DNA of 64,000 nt from Phenylobacterium sp. J367 (GCF_024699985.1 NZ_JAJONA010000001.1:186001-250000); one strand, 5' to 3'; counted from the first letter of the stretch, positions 49,401 through 58,009 are shown. Translations and numbers: made by a program. The notes: generated by a model from the sequence alone, not told the origin.

Positions 49401-49644
49401 AATCATCATGACCTCGCTGGCCTTCATCTTCGGCGTTCTGCCGCTGGCCATCGCCAACGGCCCGGGCTCGGGCAGCCAGCACGCCATCGGCACCGGCGTG
49501 ATCGGCGGCATGGTCTCGGCGGTCGCCCTGGCGATCTTCTTCGTGCCGCTGTTCTTCGTCCTGGTGCAGCGCCACCTGGGCCGCAAGAGCGACCCCCAGC
49601 TCGATCCCAAGACCGCGGGCCAGACCGCGCAGGAAGCCGCCTGA
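46485..49644 (+). CDS. RND efflux transporter (AcrB/HAE1 type), one frameshift
   Basis: This inner-membrane proton/drug antiporter has about 1,052 aa: [20 protein letters not shown] at the start, the porter domain, the proton-relay Asp pair in [16 protein letters not shown], and the second half with [20 protein letters not shown] and [19 protein letters not shown]. The frame changes at the 3-C run 48298-48300; deleting one C joins [20 protein letters not shown]. It follows the adaptor by 13 bases and is followed after one base by the outer-membrane gene, a full tripartite operon. Likely substrates are hydrophobic drugs or bile-salt-like compounds, by family. Confidence 0.93.
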
Positions 49645-49645
49645 C

Positions 49646-51055
49646 ATGCCGTTCCGATCCCTCGCCGTCGCCCTGCTGGCGGCCACCGCGCTCACCGGCT
49701 GCGCGACGCTCGCCCCCACCTATGAGCGCCCCGCCCTGCCGGTCCCGGGCCGGTTCGCCGACCCGGCCGCCGACCCGCCGGCGGGCGACCGCTCCGGCGC
49801 CGACCTCGCCTGGCGCGAGGTCTTCCGCGACGCCCGGTTGCAGGGGGTGATCGCGCTCGCCCTCGACCAGAACCGCGACCTGCGCGTCGCCGTCGCCGAC
49901 ATCGAGCGCGCCCGCGCCGCCTATGGCGTCCAGCGCGCCGAGCTGCTGCCGGCCCTCGACGCCACCGCCGCCGGCGAGCGCGGCCGCACCCCCGCCGCCC
50001 TCACCCAGACCGGCCGCGCCGAAACGACCGCCCAGTACCGCGTCACCGCCGGCTTCGCGGCCTATGAGCTCGACCTCTTCGGCCGGGTCCGCAGCCTGAG
50101 CGACGCGGCCCTCCAGTCCTACCTCGCCACCGAGGAGGACGCCCGCGCCGTCGAGATCAGCCTCATCGCCGAGACCGCCAACGCCTGGCTGTCGCTGGCC
50201 GCCGACCAGGAGCTGCTGGCCATCGCCGCCGACACGCTCGCCGCCCGCGACGCCGCCCAGGGCCTCGTGCAGCAGCGCTTCGACGCCGGCGCCGCCTCCG
50301 AGCTCGACCTGCGCCAGGCCCAGACGCTCGCCGAACAGGCCCGCAGCGACGTGGCCGTGGCCCGCGCCCGGGTGGAGCAGGACCGCAACGCGCTGCGCCT
50401 CGTGGCCGGCGCCGAGGTCCCGGCCGACCTCCTGCCGCCCGCCCGCCTCGCCGACGCCGCCGCCGCGCTCGCCGACGTGCCGGCCGGCCTCGCCTCCGAC
50501 GTCCTGGTCCGTCGCCCCGACGTGGCCGCCGCCGAGCGCCGGCTCCGGGCCCAGAACGCCAACATCGGCGCCGCCCGCGCCGCCTTCTTCCCGCGGATCA
50601 GCCTGACCGCCGCGGCCGGCACGCTCAGCCCGGCGCTCGGCGGCCTCTTCGCCGGCGGCTCCGAGGCCTGGAGCTTCGCCCCGGCCGTCTCCCTGCCGAT
50701 CTTCGCCGGCGGGGCGAACGTCGCCAACCTCCGGGGCGCCGAGGCCTCCCGCGACGCCGCGGTCGCCCAGTACGAGAAGGCGGTCCAGACCGGCTTCCGC
50801 GAGGTCTCCGACGCGCTCGCCGTCCGCGCCACGGCGGACGAGCGCGTCGCCGCCCAGGCCCGCCTGGTCGAGGCCGCCGCCGCCGCCCAGCGCCTCACCC
50901 AGGCCCGCTACGACCAGGGGGTCGACAGCTACCTCGCCCTCCTCGACGCCCAGCGCACCCACTACGCCGCCCGCCAGACCCTGCTCCTCGCCGAACTCGC
51001 CCGCGCCGCCAACCGCGTCGAGCTCTACCGGGCGCTGGGCGGCGGTGCCGCCTGA
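49646..51055 (+). CDS. outer-membrane efflux lipoprotein (OprM/NodT type)
   Basis: The 469-aa channel has signal and lipobox VALLAATALTGC, then two internally homologous halves of the TolC-like fold: RDARLQGVIALALDQNRDLR with AAYGVQRAELLPAL, and later RPDVAAAERRLRAQNANIG with ARAAFFPRISLTA. The conserved end TQARYDQGVDSYLALLDAQR is present. It is the third gene of the RND operon, starting one base after the transporter gene. No frame problem is seen. Confidence 0.94.
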   Translation: MPFRSLAVALLAATALTGCATLAPTYERPALPVPGRFADPAADPPAGDRSGADLAWREVFRDARLQGVIALALDQNRDLRVAVADIERARAAYGVQRAELLPALDATAAGERGRTPAALTQTGRAETTAQYRVTAGFAAYELDLFGRVRSLSDAALQSYLATEEDARAVEISLIAETANAWLSLAADQELLAIAADTLAARDAAQGLVQQRFDAGAASELDLRQAQTLAEQARSDVAVARARVEQDRNALRLVAGAEVPADLLPPARLADAAAALADVPAGLASDVLVRRPDVAAAERRLRAQNANIGAARAAFFPRISLTAAAGTLSPALGGLFAGGSEAWSFAPAVSLPIFAGGANVANLRGAEASRDAAVAQYEKAVQTGFREVSDALAVRATADERVAAQARLVEAAAAAQRLTQARYDQGVDSYLALLDAQRTHYAARQTLLLAELARAANRVELYRALGGGAA

Positions 51056-51136
51056 CCCCGTAGCCGTACGGGGGGGCCGCTTCGCTGCGAGGCCGCGCCC
51101 CACGCTTGCATCCTTGGGGGAGGAGGGATCTCCCCC

Positions 51137-51820
51137 ATGGCCAGGCCCGCCCACCACAGGATCGCCCCCACGGCCGGGCGCGGCGCGCGCGGCGTCTCCG
51201 CCCTCGCGGCGTCGATCGCCGCCCTGGCCGCGGCGGTGTCGCCGGCCGGCTCCGCCGCCGCCAGGCCGCAGGGCGCGATGACCTTTCAGCACGTCAGCGG
51301 CGGCCCGTGTCCGGCGAGCGGCTGCATCCTCGCCACGGGCGTCATCGGCCCCGACGCGGTCCGCGACTTCGCGGCCTTCGCCCGGACCACCCCGGTCAGG
51401 CCGGGGGCGCTGATGCTGCTGAACTCCAGGGCGGGGACCCGGTCCAGGCCATGAAGCTCGGCCTGTCGCTGCGTCGCGCCGGCCTCTCCACCCGCGTCCA
51501 GGCCTACGACCCCCGGACGGGCGCCGCCGCGGGCGCGGGGGTTCTGCACCTCCGCCTGCGTCTATGCCTTCGTCGGCGGCGTGCAGCGGACGGTCGGCAC
51601 GGGGGCCAGGCTGGGGCTCAATCAGTTCAGCCCCGCAGGCCCCCGCGGCGAGCCTGAGCTGGCCGACACCCAGAGGCTGGTCGGGCTGATCTCCACCTAC
51701 GCCAGCGCCATGGGCGTGACGCCCGAGATCGCCGTCGTCGGCCTCGATACGCCGGCCCCGCGGATGCGCTGGCTCTCGACCGCCGAGCTCAGCCGATACG
51801 GCGTCCTGCGGGCGGACTGA
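51137..51820 (+). CDS. COG3904-like periplasmic protein (first of a tandem pair), two frameshifts
   Basis: The repaired product has about 227 aa: an N-terminal signal-like segment (VSALAASIAALAAAVSPAG), then ILATGVIGPDAVRDFAAFAR, LMLLNSRGGDPVQAMKLG, TSACVYAFVGGVQRTV and GARLGLNQFSP. The order nonpolar strand / SRGG / C-T-S-A-C / LGxxQF is that of the predicted periplasmic COG3904 proteins with a ClpP/crotonase-like fold, in which the Ser of SAC is a candidate nucleophile. Frame changes at about 51429-51436 and at the 5-G run 51537-51541. It lies 81 bases behind the RND operon and may be co-transcribed with its neighbour. Confidence 0.65.
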
Positions 51821-51825
51821 CCGTC

Positions 51826-52414
51826 ATGCGCGCCCTCGCCTCCCACATCGCCCTCGCGGCGGCGGCGGTCTGGAGCCTGGCCGCCTCAGCCACCCCCGCC
51901 ACGGGCATGAGCTTCGGCCTCGGCGCGGAGGGCGACTGCGCCGTCCGCGCCTGCGTCGTGGCGCGGGGCGAGATCGACGAACGCTCGGCCGACGAGCTCA
52001 GGGCCTTCGTGCGCCGCCACCAGATCCCGCGGGGCCCCGCGTCGTGCTGGACTCGCGGGGCGGCATCGTCAGCCAGGGCCTCGAACTGGGCGCCTATATC
52101 CGGCGGAAGGGCTTTTCCACCCACGTGGGTGCGGACGCCGCTGCGCCTCGGCGTGCGTCTATGCGTTCCTCGGCGGCCATGAGCGGACGGTCGGCGGGGG
52201 CGGCCGGATCGGCGTCCACCAGATGAGCCAGGACGTGGGGGCGCCTGCCGCGACCGCCGCCGAAGGCCAGGCCCTGCTCGCCCGGATCGCCGCCCATCTC
52301 CGCCGGATGGGCGCGACCGTGGACGTGCTCACCGTGGCCCTCAGGACGCCGCCGCAGCGCGTCCACTGGCTGAGCGCCGCCGAACTGAGCCGCTTCCGCG
52401 TCACGACCGGCTGA
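51826..52414 (+). CDS. COG3904-like periplasmic protein (second of a tandem pair), two frameshifts
   Basis: A paralogue of the preceding gene, five bases behind it. Signal-like start MRALASHIALAAAAVWSLAA, then RACVVARGEIDERSADELR, VVLDSRGGIVSQGLELGAYI, KGFSTHVGADAA, CASACVYAFLGGHERTV, GGRIGVHQMSQ and the end RVHWLSAAELSRFRVTT, which closely matches the end of its neighbour (RMRWLSTAELSRYGV). Repaired length is about 196 aa. Frame changes lie at about 52032-52040 and 52137-52142. Both paralogues keep the conserved motif positions, which argues for error or recent decay rather than old pseudogenes. Function is unknown. Confidence 0.65.
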
Positions 52415-53213
52415 ACACCCTCTTGGCCGACGCCCCCAGGCGGCCCGCCCGCCGACGTCCCGCCTGACGGGCGCCGGAGGCGACGCCGGGAGAGGCCGAA
52501 TAGGGAGCCCCCCCCCCCTGGGAGAGGGCAGGGAGAGGGGGCTCCGCCTCCCCGCCCCCCGAGAAGAAATCCGCTCGCACCGCCCGCGCCGCCCCCAGGC
52601 GACGCGCCCCGGACGCCCGCCCCGGCGCCCCCCGAGCCCAAACCCGCCCTCAAGCCCATGGCGGCCCAACCGCCTGCGGCTCACGGCCTGTCAGGGCCCG
52701 TGCGCCCGCCCGGCCGCCCCGCGGCGGCCCCCCGGGCCGTCCTCGAAAGGCCGTGAGCCGTACGCAGCTCGAAGCCGGGCTCAGGGGGTAGGCCCGTTGC
52801 TCTGAGGGTTAGAAGGTGGGCTGACGGGCCGCGTCGCGCGAGCGTCCGCCCCGGATGAGGGGTCGGGAGCGATCCGCACGTCCGGTGCTGACTCATTAGA
52901 GACGTTCGGAAGGTCCGCTAGCCGCGACGGTGGAAGGCGCAGCTCTGTGTCCACAGGTGCCTTCAGCGCGATCCGGGAAACAAGGCGCCGGCCTCGCTAG
53001 AGCTAATACGCGCCTCGTGATGCGGTATCGACATCACCAAGCGACATCAATCGCGAGGTCAGAGGGCGTAGGAAAGCCGGCCGATCGCCTCGCGAACTTC
53101 GGCGTCCTCAACCCGACCCAGTTCGTGTTTGAAACGATGCCCGAGGCTCGGAGGTGGACAGCGACCATCGTTCCAGTCGGCGGCGAAGCCGCCGATCTCC
53201 GCCTAGGGCGAGC
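52415..53213. other. 799-bp non-coding tract with GC-rich repeats and a 13-bp inverted repeat
   Basis: No supported gene. It holds an 11-C run (52508-52518), extremely GC-rich simple sequence to about 52740, a perfect 13-bp inverted repeat CGGCTCACGGCCT (52677-52689) / AGGCCGTGAGCCG (52748-52760), and then a less GC-rich stretch leading to the DUF262 gene. The change in composition near 52.8 kb looks like the left edge of an acquired patch. Confidence 0.5.
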
Positions 53214-54929
53214 CTAGCTGGCGAGTTGGGGCACGCGCCAAATTGTGGTTGCCTCCCGAGCCATAGAGCGCTGCCGGCGATCGATGTCTCCCGGTGCCCA
53301 TGTTAGGTTTTGCCCCACTTCACGCGCCATTTCGTAGTCGCTTTGCGCGTAGGCTGTTCGCTTCACATCGAATTCCGCATTGCCGAGCTGGCGATTAATC
53401 GGCGTTTCTAAGAGGATCATGTTGCCCAGTCGCGGAGATAGGGCCTCGACCTCCTCGTCTGTGAACTGTTGCCAGCCACCGTCAGGGTTCGAGGGGCAGA
53501 TGTGCTCGATGGATAGCTGGGGACTTTCCGCGTCAGGCCGCGCACCAGTGGCGCGTGCTTCCAGCTCGCAAAGAATGTAGCGGACAATCCGATTGTTTCG
53601 GTTCTGACTTATCCCAATCGCCTTCTCGGTGAATGCACCGCGGAAGGCATCATCGCCGGGGTAGACGGCGCGAACGCCTTCGAGGATTTGCGCAAGGGTC
53701 GTATGCTCGCCCCTTGCAATGCGATCGGCCTCGGCGTGGTAGGTGCGCTCCTGTTCGCTGGCTTGGAAGTTCCCGATCACGTTGTAGCGGAAGGAGATCA
53801 TAACCACTGAACGCAGCAGGGTTTCAAAGTCGCTATTGCCAAGAACCCGCCTACCCGCAAGCAGTAGTGACAGAGGCTGGCGAACGCTAAACATCCGCAG
53901 CGTTCGGGCATGATCGCGCCACGCCTGCGGCCAGCCTGAGGCGTCGGGACTGATGAGCGCAAGATACGTGTCCATGTCCTCCTCCATGCCTTGGAGTAGA
54001 CCAAAGACATCGCCGCGGCTGCGAACGTGTCCACGGATCGTCTTAAAGAGGTCCGCCTGACGGACGAAGGTCCGGCGGCTGATCCAGTGGACACGGAGGA
54101 AGTCGGGAAAGCTTTCGGCACCCAGCCGCCCGACAATCCGCTCCCAGCGGTCATCCAGGGCGGATAGCTCGTGCTCGTGCTGGCCCTCGCGGTGCAGGAC
54201 GGAGAAGAGGTAGTTCTTCAGCAGGTCCGTGGCCGAAAGGCGAACGCCGCGGGCGTTGAGGGTCTCGAAGACTTTATAGGCGTTCAACTCGTCGGTCACG
54301 GTAATGACCGTGAAGAAGAGCCGATCGCTCATGGTGTCGATGAGCTGAGCTACGGCGAGGCCAGGATCCGTTGCCGTCCGGAGGTACTCACGGATGCCGC
54401 GATCATACCATTCGTAGGCTTTCCGCAGCAGGTGCTCTGACGCCTTGAATCCGCGCTGCGGCAGAGTGTCTGCGAGGGTCACCAAATAGGTCTGATAGTA
54501 GCCATCGTTGTTGCGATTGAGCGTCAGCTTGGATCGAGGCACCAACGTGACGGGATCAAGGTAGCCGACGTAGCTCTGACGCAAGCCCTCTAGCCGTTGC
54601 TTGGTGGCTTCCACTTCGCGCCCCTCTGCGATCAATCGCTTCAGGTTCCGCAGGGCGGCCAGCACTATGATGCTGAGGGTCGTGAGGCGCTGTTGCCCGT
54701 CAATTACATCGAATGTTTTGTCATCCGACGTCTGCAGCACGAGGTAACCCATGTAGTGGGCGGGCTCTCCGTCGGGAGAAATGGTGCCGAGTATGTCCTG
54801 CCAGAGGTCGTCCCACTCATCCTCGCCCCAGCTGTAATCCCGCTGAAAACGTGGGACCCGGTAGGTCAGGCCGTTTCCGACGAGCTTGCGGTAGGTATCG
54901 TTGCGCGTATTGAAGTTGGTCGCGGACAT
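53214..54929 (-). CDS. DUF262/DUF1524 (GmrSD-like) protein
   Basis: The 571-aa protein has an N-terminal DUF262 ParB-like nuclease/NTPase domain: PRFQRDYSWGEDEWDDLW and the catalytic DGQQRLTT at residues 77-84, then FETLNARGVRLSATDLLKNY. The C-terminal DUF1524 His-Me-finger-type domain has SIEHICPSN near residue 473, LGNMILL and the end YEMAREVGQNLTWAPGDI. GmrSD is a type IV restriction enzyme cutting modified phage DNA, and related single proteins (BrxU type) also act in defence. Here both domains are fused. GC is visibly lower than the neighbours and the gene has no frame breaks. It lies next to an IS element, which fits horizontal acquisition. Actual antiphage activity is inferred. Confidence 0.9.
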   Translation of the reverse strand: MSATNFNTRNDTYRKLVGNGLTYRVPRFQRDYSWGEDEWDDLWQDILGTISPDGEPAHYMGYLVLQTSDDKTFDVIDGQQRLTTLSIIVLAALRNLKRLIAEGREVEATKQRLEGLRQSYVGYLDPVTLVPRSKLTLNRNNDGYYQTYLVTLADTLPQRGFKASEHLLRKAYEWYDRGIREYLRTATDPGLAVAQLIDTMSDRLFFTVITVTDELNAYKVFETLNARGVRLSATDLLKNYLFSVLHREGQHEHELSALDDRWERIVGRLGAESFPDFLRVHWISRRTFVRQADLFKTIRGHVRSRGDVFGLLQGMEEDMDTYLALISPDASGWPQAWRDHARTLRMFSVRQPLSLLLAGRRVLGNSDFETLLRSVVMISFRYNVIGNFQASEQERTYHAEADRIARGEHTTLAQILEGVRAVYPGDDAFRGAFTEKAIGISQNRNNRIVRYILCELEARATGARPDAESPQLSIEHICPSNPDGGWQQFTDEEVEALSPRLGNMILLETPINRQLGNAEFDVKRTAYAQSDYEMAREVGQNLTWAPGDIDRRQRSMAREATTIWRVPQLAS

Positions 54930-55256
54930 GCTCGCCTTAGATAGCGATCGCAGCCAGAGGCTGCAGATTGAGATGTAGCAATACTACAGTCACGATTGCC
55001 ATGGCGAGTGATCGCGATGGGCGTCGTGGTTAGATCATCGAAGAGTGCGGTCGCATGGGAGGGCGTATGTCGGTCAGCTTCGACTCGCAGTGCCAAGCGG
55101 TGAGGGGGCCAGCCTCCAATATCGCAGCACTGCGTCTGGTCCGTCGACCCTGCGAGCCGGACCGGCTGTCCTCGCATGGGCGGCTGTTTGAGAGGTTCGC
55201 CGAGGAAGGTTCGAACGTCCGCGGTCTGGCGCGGTCCTAAGCTCCGCTCCTGATGC
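54930..55256. other. 327-bp intergenic stretch between the DUF262 gene and the IS
   Basis: It must contain the DUF262 promoter (minus strand). The first 100 bases are AT-richer (TTGAGATGTAGCAATACTAC). A 61-codon open frame at 55055-55240 has no ribosome site and no recognisable product. The last part may include the left tail of the IS110-family element. Confidence 0.4.
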
Positions 55257-55316
55257 TGTGGACGGCTCCCCGCCACCGCGGGAGCGTGAGCTTCTGCAGA
55301 GCAGGAGGAGCAAGCC

Positions 55317-56342
55317 ATGGGCCCGGTCGTCACGGTCGGTCTGGATATCGCCAAGTCCGTCTTCCAAGTGCACGGGGTTGATGCAGGCGGCGAGGTCGTT
55401 TTCCGGCGGCAGATCAGGCGAGCGCAGTTGTTGCGGTTCTTCGTGGATCAACCGGCCTGCCTGGTGGGGATCGAGGCGTGCGCAACAGCCCATTACTGGG
55501 CGCGAGAACTGAGCCGGCTGGGCCACACCGTGCGGCTCATGCCGCCCAGCTACGTGAAGCCCTACGTGAAGCGGCAGAAGAACGACGCGGCCGACGCCGA
55601 AGCGATCTGCGAGGCCGTCACCCGGCCGACGATGCGCTTCGTCGAGGTGAAGAGCCCAGAGCAGCAGAGCGTCATGGTCCTGCACCGGGTGCGCACGATG
55701 CTGATGCGCCAGCGGATCCAGCTGTCGAACGCCATTCGTGGCCACATGGCCGAGTTCGGCTTGGTGGCGCCGATCGGGCGGGAGGGCCTGCAGAGCCTGA
55801 TCAGGTTGGTCGAAGCGGGTGACCCGTCGATCCCTGAGGAGGCGAGGGCTTGTCTGGAGATGCTGGCCGCGCAGCTAAGCCTGGTGAACCAGCAACTCCT
55901 TGAGACTGACCGCCAGATCCGGGCAAGCGTCCGAGCGAGCGAGGTCGGGCGCAGGCTGATGGGCATTCCGGGCGTCGGGCCATTGCTCGCCAGCGCCCTC
56001 GTCGCCACGGTTGCTGAACCCTCGGCGTTCAAGTCTGGCCGCAACCTGGCCGCCTGGATCGGACTCGTTCCGAAGCAGAACTCCAGCGGCGGCAAGGAGC
56101 GGCTGGGCGGGATCACCAAGCAGGGAGATCGGTACCTGCGCCAACTGATGGTGGTCGGCGCGCTGGCCGTCGTCCGCTATGCCGAGCGGCATGGGACACG
56201 GCGGCCGTGGCTGGTTCAGTTGCTCGCCAGGCGGCCGACGAAGGTGGCCACCGTGGCGCTCGCCAACAAGATGGCCCGCATGGCCTGGGCGATCATGACC
56301 AGCGGCCAGGGCTACCGCGAGCCGGAACTCCGAGCGGCCTAG
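55317..56342 (+). CDS. IS110-family (IS1111-group) transposase
   Basis: The 341-aa DEDD transposase has the RuvC-like N-terminal domain with GLDIAKSVFQVHG, GIEACATAHYW and KNDAADAEAICEAV carrying the acidic residues, and the C-terminal Transposase_20 domain with GIPGVGPLLASALVATV and the serine region KQNSSGGKERLGG. It appears complete. A strong ribosome site (AGGAGG) precedes ATG 55317. The enzyme acts with a non-coding RNA from the element's own end. No frameshift is seen, so the element could be active. Confidence 0.93.
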   Translation: MGPVVTVGLDIAKSVFQVHGVDAGGEVVFRRQIRRAQLLRFFVDQPACLVGIEACATAHYWARELSRLGHTVRLMPPSYVKPYVKRQKNDAADAEAICEAVTRPTMRFVEVKSPEQQSVMVLHRVRTMLMRQRIQLSNAIRGHMAEFGLVAPIGREGLQSLIRLVEAGDPSIPEEARACLEMLAAQLSLVNQQLLETDRQIRASVRASEVGRRLMGIPGVGPLLASALVATVAEPSAFKSGRNLAAWIGLVPKQNSSGGKERLGGITKQGDRYLRQLMVVGALAVVRYAERHGTRRPWLVQLLARRPTKVATVALANKMARMAWAIMTSGQGYREPELRAA

Positions 56343-56580
56343 AAACCAGCGCCTCGGCGCACCAAGCTTGGGAAGGGCGGTGACAGACTAACGCATCCAG
56401 CCGGTCGATACCGAAGGACAGGAAAACCCAGTTGCGCCAGGGCGCCTCGAGCGCGTGCTTTTGGTCGGGACCGGTCCTCGCGGAAGGCATTATGGCCAGC
56501 GGCCACGTGAGCCGCACCAACAGGTCGAACACATGGCCGCACCGACCAGCTCAGCGGAAGTCCAGAACACCCTTGCCAAT
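56343..56580 (+). ncRNA. predicted IS1111 right-end guide (bridge/seek) RNA region
   Basis: A 238-bp non-coding stretch between the transposase stop and the right inverted repeat. In IS1111-group elements this end is known to encode the structured RNA that pairs with donor and target DNA. I did not fold it and cannot give the RNA boundaries or guide loops; the call rests on element architecture alone. Confidence 0.45.
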
Positions 56581-56625
56581 GGGGAGCCGTCCACACATGG
56601 CGCAACGGAGGCGCCCCCCGCCCCC

Positions 56626-57220
56626 CTACCCCCCGCCTCCGCCCCGGCAGCACATCGGCGAACGCCGCGAGCCCCTTCCACGCCGGCTCCACCGCCGCCA
56701 CGCCGGCCTCAGGCACATCCCCCGACGCCCTCACTCCCTCCGCCGTCGGAATGTATCGCCCGCAGTTCGGGAAGACGTCCGTCGGCGTCACCTCGACGAT
56801 CAGCTGGGCGCCGGGCGTGGACGCCAGGTCGGGGTGGTCCTCGAACACCTTCGCCAGGCCGTTCACCCGGAGGCGCCAGGGCGCGGGCCCCATGGCGATG
56901 AACAGCAGGCCCACGTGCGGGTTGGCGCCGATGTTCCCCAGGCTGCGGAACATGCCGTTGCCGTCGTAGTCGGGGAAGACGAGCCGGTCCGGCGCGGCGA
57001 CCCTCGCGAACCCCGGCGGCCCGCCCTTGAAGGAGCAGTCGGGCCGGCCCTCGGCGTCCGCGGTGGCCAGGAAGAAGAAGCCTTGGGCGGCGATGAAGGC
57101 GGCGTCGGCGTCCGTGAACCGGTCGTGGCGGGTGCGCTCGCCCAGCCGGTCGGCGAGCCGGCGGCTGCCGAAGCTGTCCTGCAGCCACCGCTGGCCCGGG
57201 TGGTAGAAGCTGTCGCTCAT
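56626..57220 (-). CDS. pyridoxamine-phosphate-oxidase-family protein, 3' end disturbed next to the IS
   Basis: The product of about 197 aa belongs to the PPOX flavin-binding split-barrel superfamily: DAAFIAAQGFFFLATADAEG, RPDCSFKGGPPGFAR, VFPDYDGNGMFRSLGN, NPHVGLLFI and the C-terminal YIPTAEG. Such proteins bind FMN or F420 and reduce or detoxify small molecules. Start ATG 57220. Past residue 185 or so the frame runs through G/C runs into the IS; one missing G would give a stop at 56626, which I take as the end. The IS right end lies about 30 bases beyond, so the insertion may have replaced the original 3' flank. Confidence 0.75.
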
Positions 57221-57281
57221 CGGGCGAGCCTGCACCGCGGCCCGCCCGGCGTCGACCCGATCCGGCCGCCGGGGCGGCGCG

Positions 57282-57358
57282 TGGCGGCCCGGGAGGGACT
57301 CGAACCCCCGACCTTGGCTTTAGGAAAGCCCTGCTCTATCCGGCTGAGCTACCGGGCC
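57282..57358 (-). tRNA. tRNA-Arg (anticodon CCT)
   Basis: On the minus strand: acceptor arms GGCCCGG / CCGGGCC, D arm AGCTCAGCCGGATAGAGC, anticodon loop TTCCTAA with CCT, T arm with GGTTCGAGTCC, discriminator G and an encoded CCA (57284-57282). The first pair of the anticodon stem is G:A. CCT decodes the rare AGG codon. Such tRNA genes are common integration sites; no integrase is seen nearby. Confidence 0.93.
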
Positions 57359-57597
57359 ACGCGGAGCGGGTGATAGCCCGAGCGTGGCGGCGTGCACAAC
57401 GCCGATAAGTCCGGCCGGCGGGCGGGCCGATTCGCCGCACCTGAAAAAATTTGCCGGTTTCCGGGGGGCCGTGAGACCATGGCGGTTCGTTCGGCGTCGG
57501 TCTTTCTCTTCGTTGAATCAAAAACTTCGCCGCGTCCGGCGACCCTCGGCCACGGGGTCCAATAACCCTCGTCAATGTTCACGTGGACGGGGGTCGG

Positions 57598-57999
57598 CTA
57601 CCGCCGCTTCGCCGTGTTCAGCGCCACGGCCGCCTGGATCAGGGCCTTCAGCGCGGCCGCGTCGATCGCCTCGCCCTCGCGGATGTCGATGGCGCGGCGG
57701 GTGTTCCCGTCCAGGCTGGCGTTGAACAGGCCCGTGGGGTCCGGCAGGGCGGCGCCCTTGGCGAAGGTGAGCTTCACCACCTGCTTGTAGACCTCGCCGG
57801 TGCAGAGGATGCCGGCGTGCTCGAAGACCGGGGTGCCGCGCCACTTCCAGGTCTCGACCACCTCCGGATCGGCCTCGTGGATCAGCTGGCGCAGGCGGGC
57901 GAAGGTCTCGCCGCGCCAGTCGTTGAGCTCGGCGATGCGGGCGTCGATCAGGTCGGCGGCCGAGGCGCCCGGCGCCGGGGTGACGCTGGTCCTCTGCAT
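57598..57999 (-). CDS. DUF1801 domain protein (first)
   Basis: The 133-aa product belongs to the DUF1801/YdhG-like fold: ARIAELNDWRGETFARLRQL, DPEVVETWKWRGTPVFEHAG and VVKLTFAKGAALPDPTGLFN, with the end RRAIDIREGEAIDAAALKAL. This group is related to the iron chaperone frataxin-like YdhG proteins, but the function is unproven. Start ATG 57999. It lies 10 bases behind a second DUF1801 gene on the same strand, so the two form a pair. Confidence 0.85.
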   Translation of the reverse strand: MQRTSVTPAPGASAADLIDARIAELNDWRGETFARLRQLIHEADPEVVETWKWRGTPVFEHAGILCTGEVYKQVVKLTFAKGAALPDPTGLFNASLDGNTRRAIDIREGEAIDAAALKALIQAAVALNTAKRR

Positions 58000-58009
58000 G
58001 GCGGGGTCC

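Larger units (their letters stand above)
55257..56595 (+). mobile_element. IS110-family, IS1111-group insertion sequence
   Basis: A perfect 15-bp inverted repeat TGTGGACGGCTCCCC (55257-55271) and GGGGAGCCGTCCACA (56581-56595) brackets the transposase gene. In the IS1111 group such repeats are subterminal, so the true ends probably lie a few bases outside. Left non-coding part about 45 bases, right non-coding part about 240 bases. The long right end is where IS1111-group elements encode the structured guide RNA used for target choice. No target duplication is expected for this family. Confidence 0.8.

Noticed and set aside
51137..52414. Calling the two COG3904-like genes, the TonB receptor gene, mfd and others pseudogenes
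   Set aside because: Breaks sit at homopolymers and conserved motifs are intact on both sides; sequencing error is the simpler reading.
52681..52896. 71-codon minus-strand open frame in the GC-rich tract
   Set aside because: It spans the 13-bp inverted repeat and has a Pro/Gly/Arg-rich composition expected from non-coding GC-rich DNA.
52755..52900. Possible group II intron domain V (GAGCCGTACGC...CACGTCCGG)
   Set aside because: Some words resemble domain V, but the 34-nt hairpin with its catalytic AGC triad cannot be drawn, and no reverse transcriptase gene is present.
52930..53217. 95-codon open frame before the DUF262 gene
   Set aside because: No ribosome site, no recognisable domain and a mixed composition; it overlaps the end of the DUF262 gene on the other strand.
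55055..55240. 61-codon open frame upstream of the IS transposase gene
   Set aside because: Starts without a ribosome site and encodes nothing recognisable; more likely promoter and flank sequence.
57282..57358. tRNA-Arg as attachment site of an integrated element
   Set aside because: No integrase gene and no direct repeat of the tRNA 3' end was found in the flanks.
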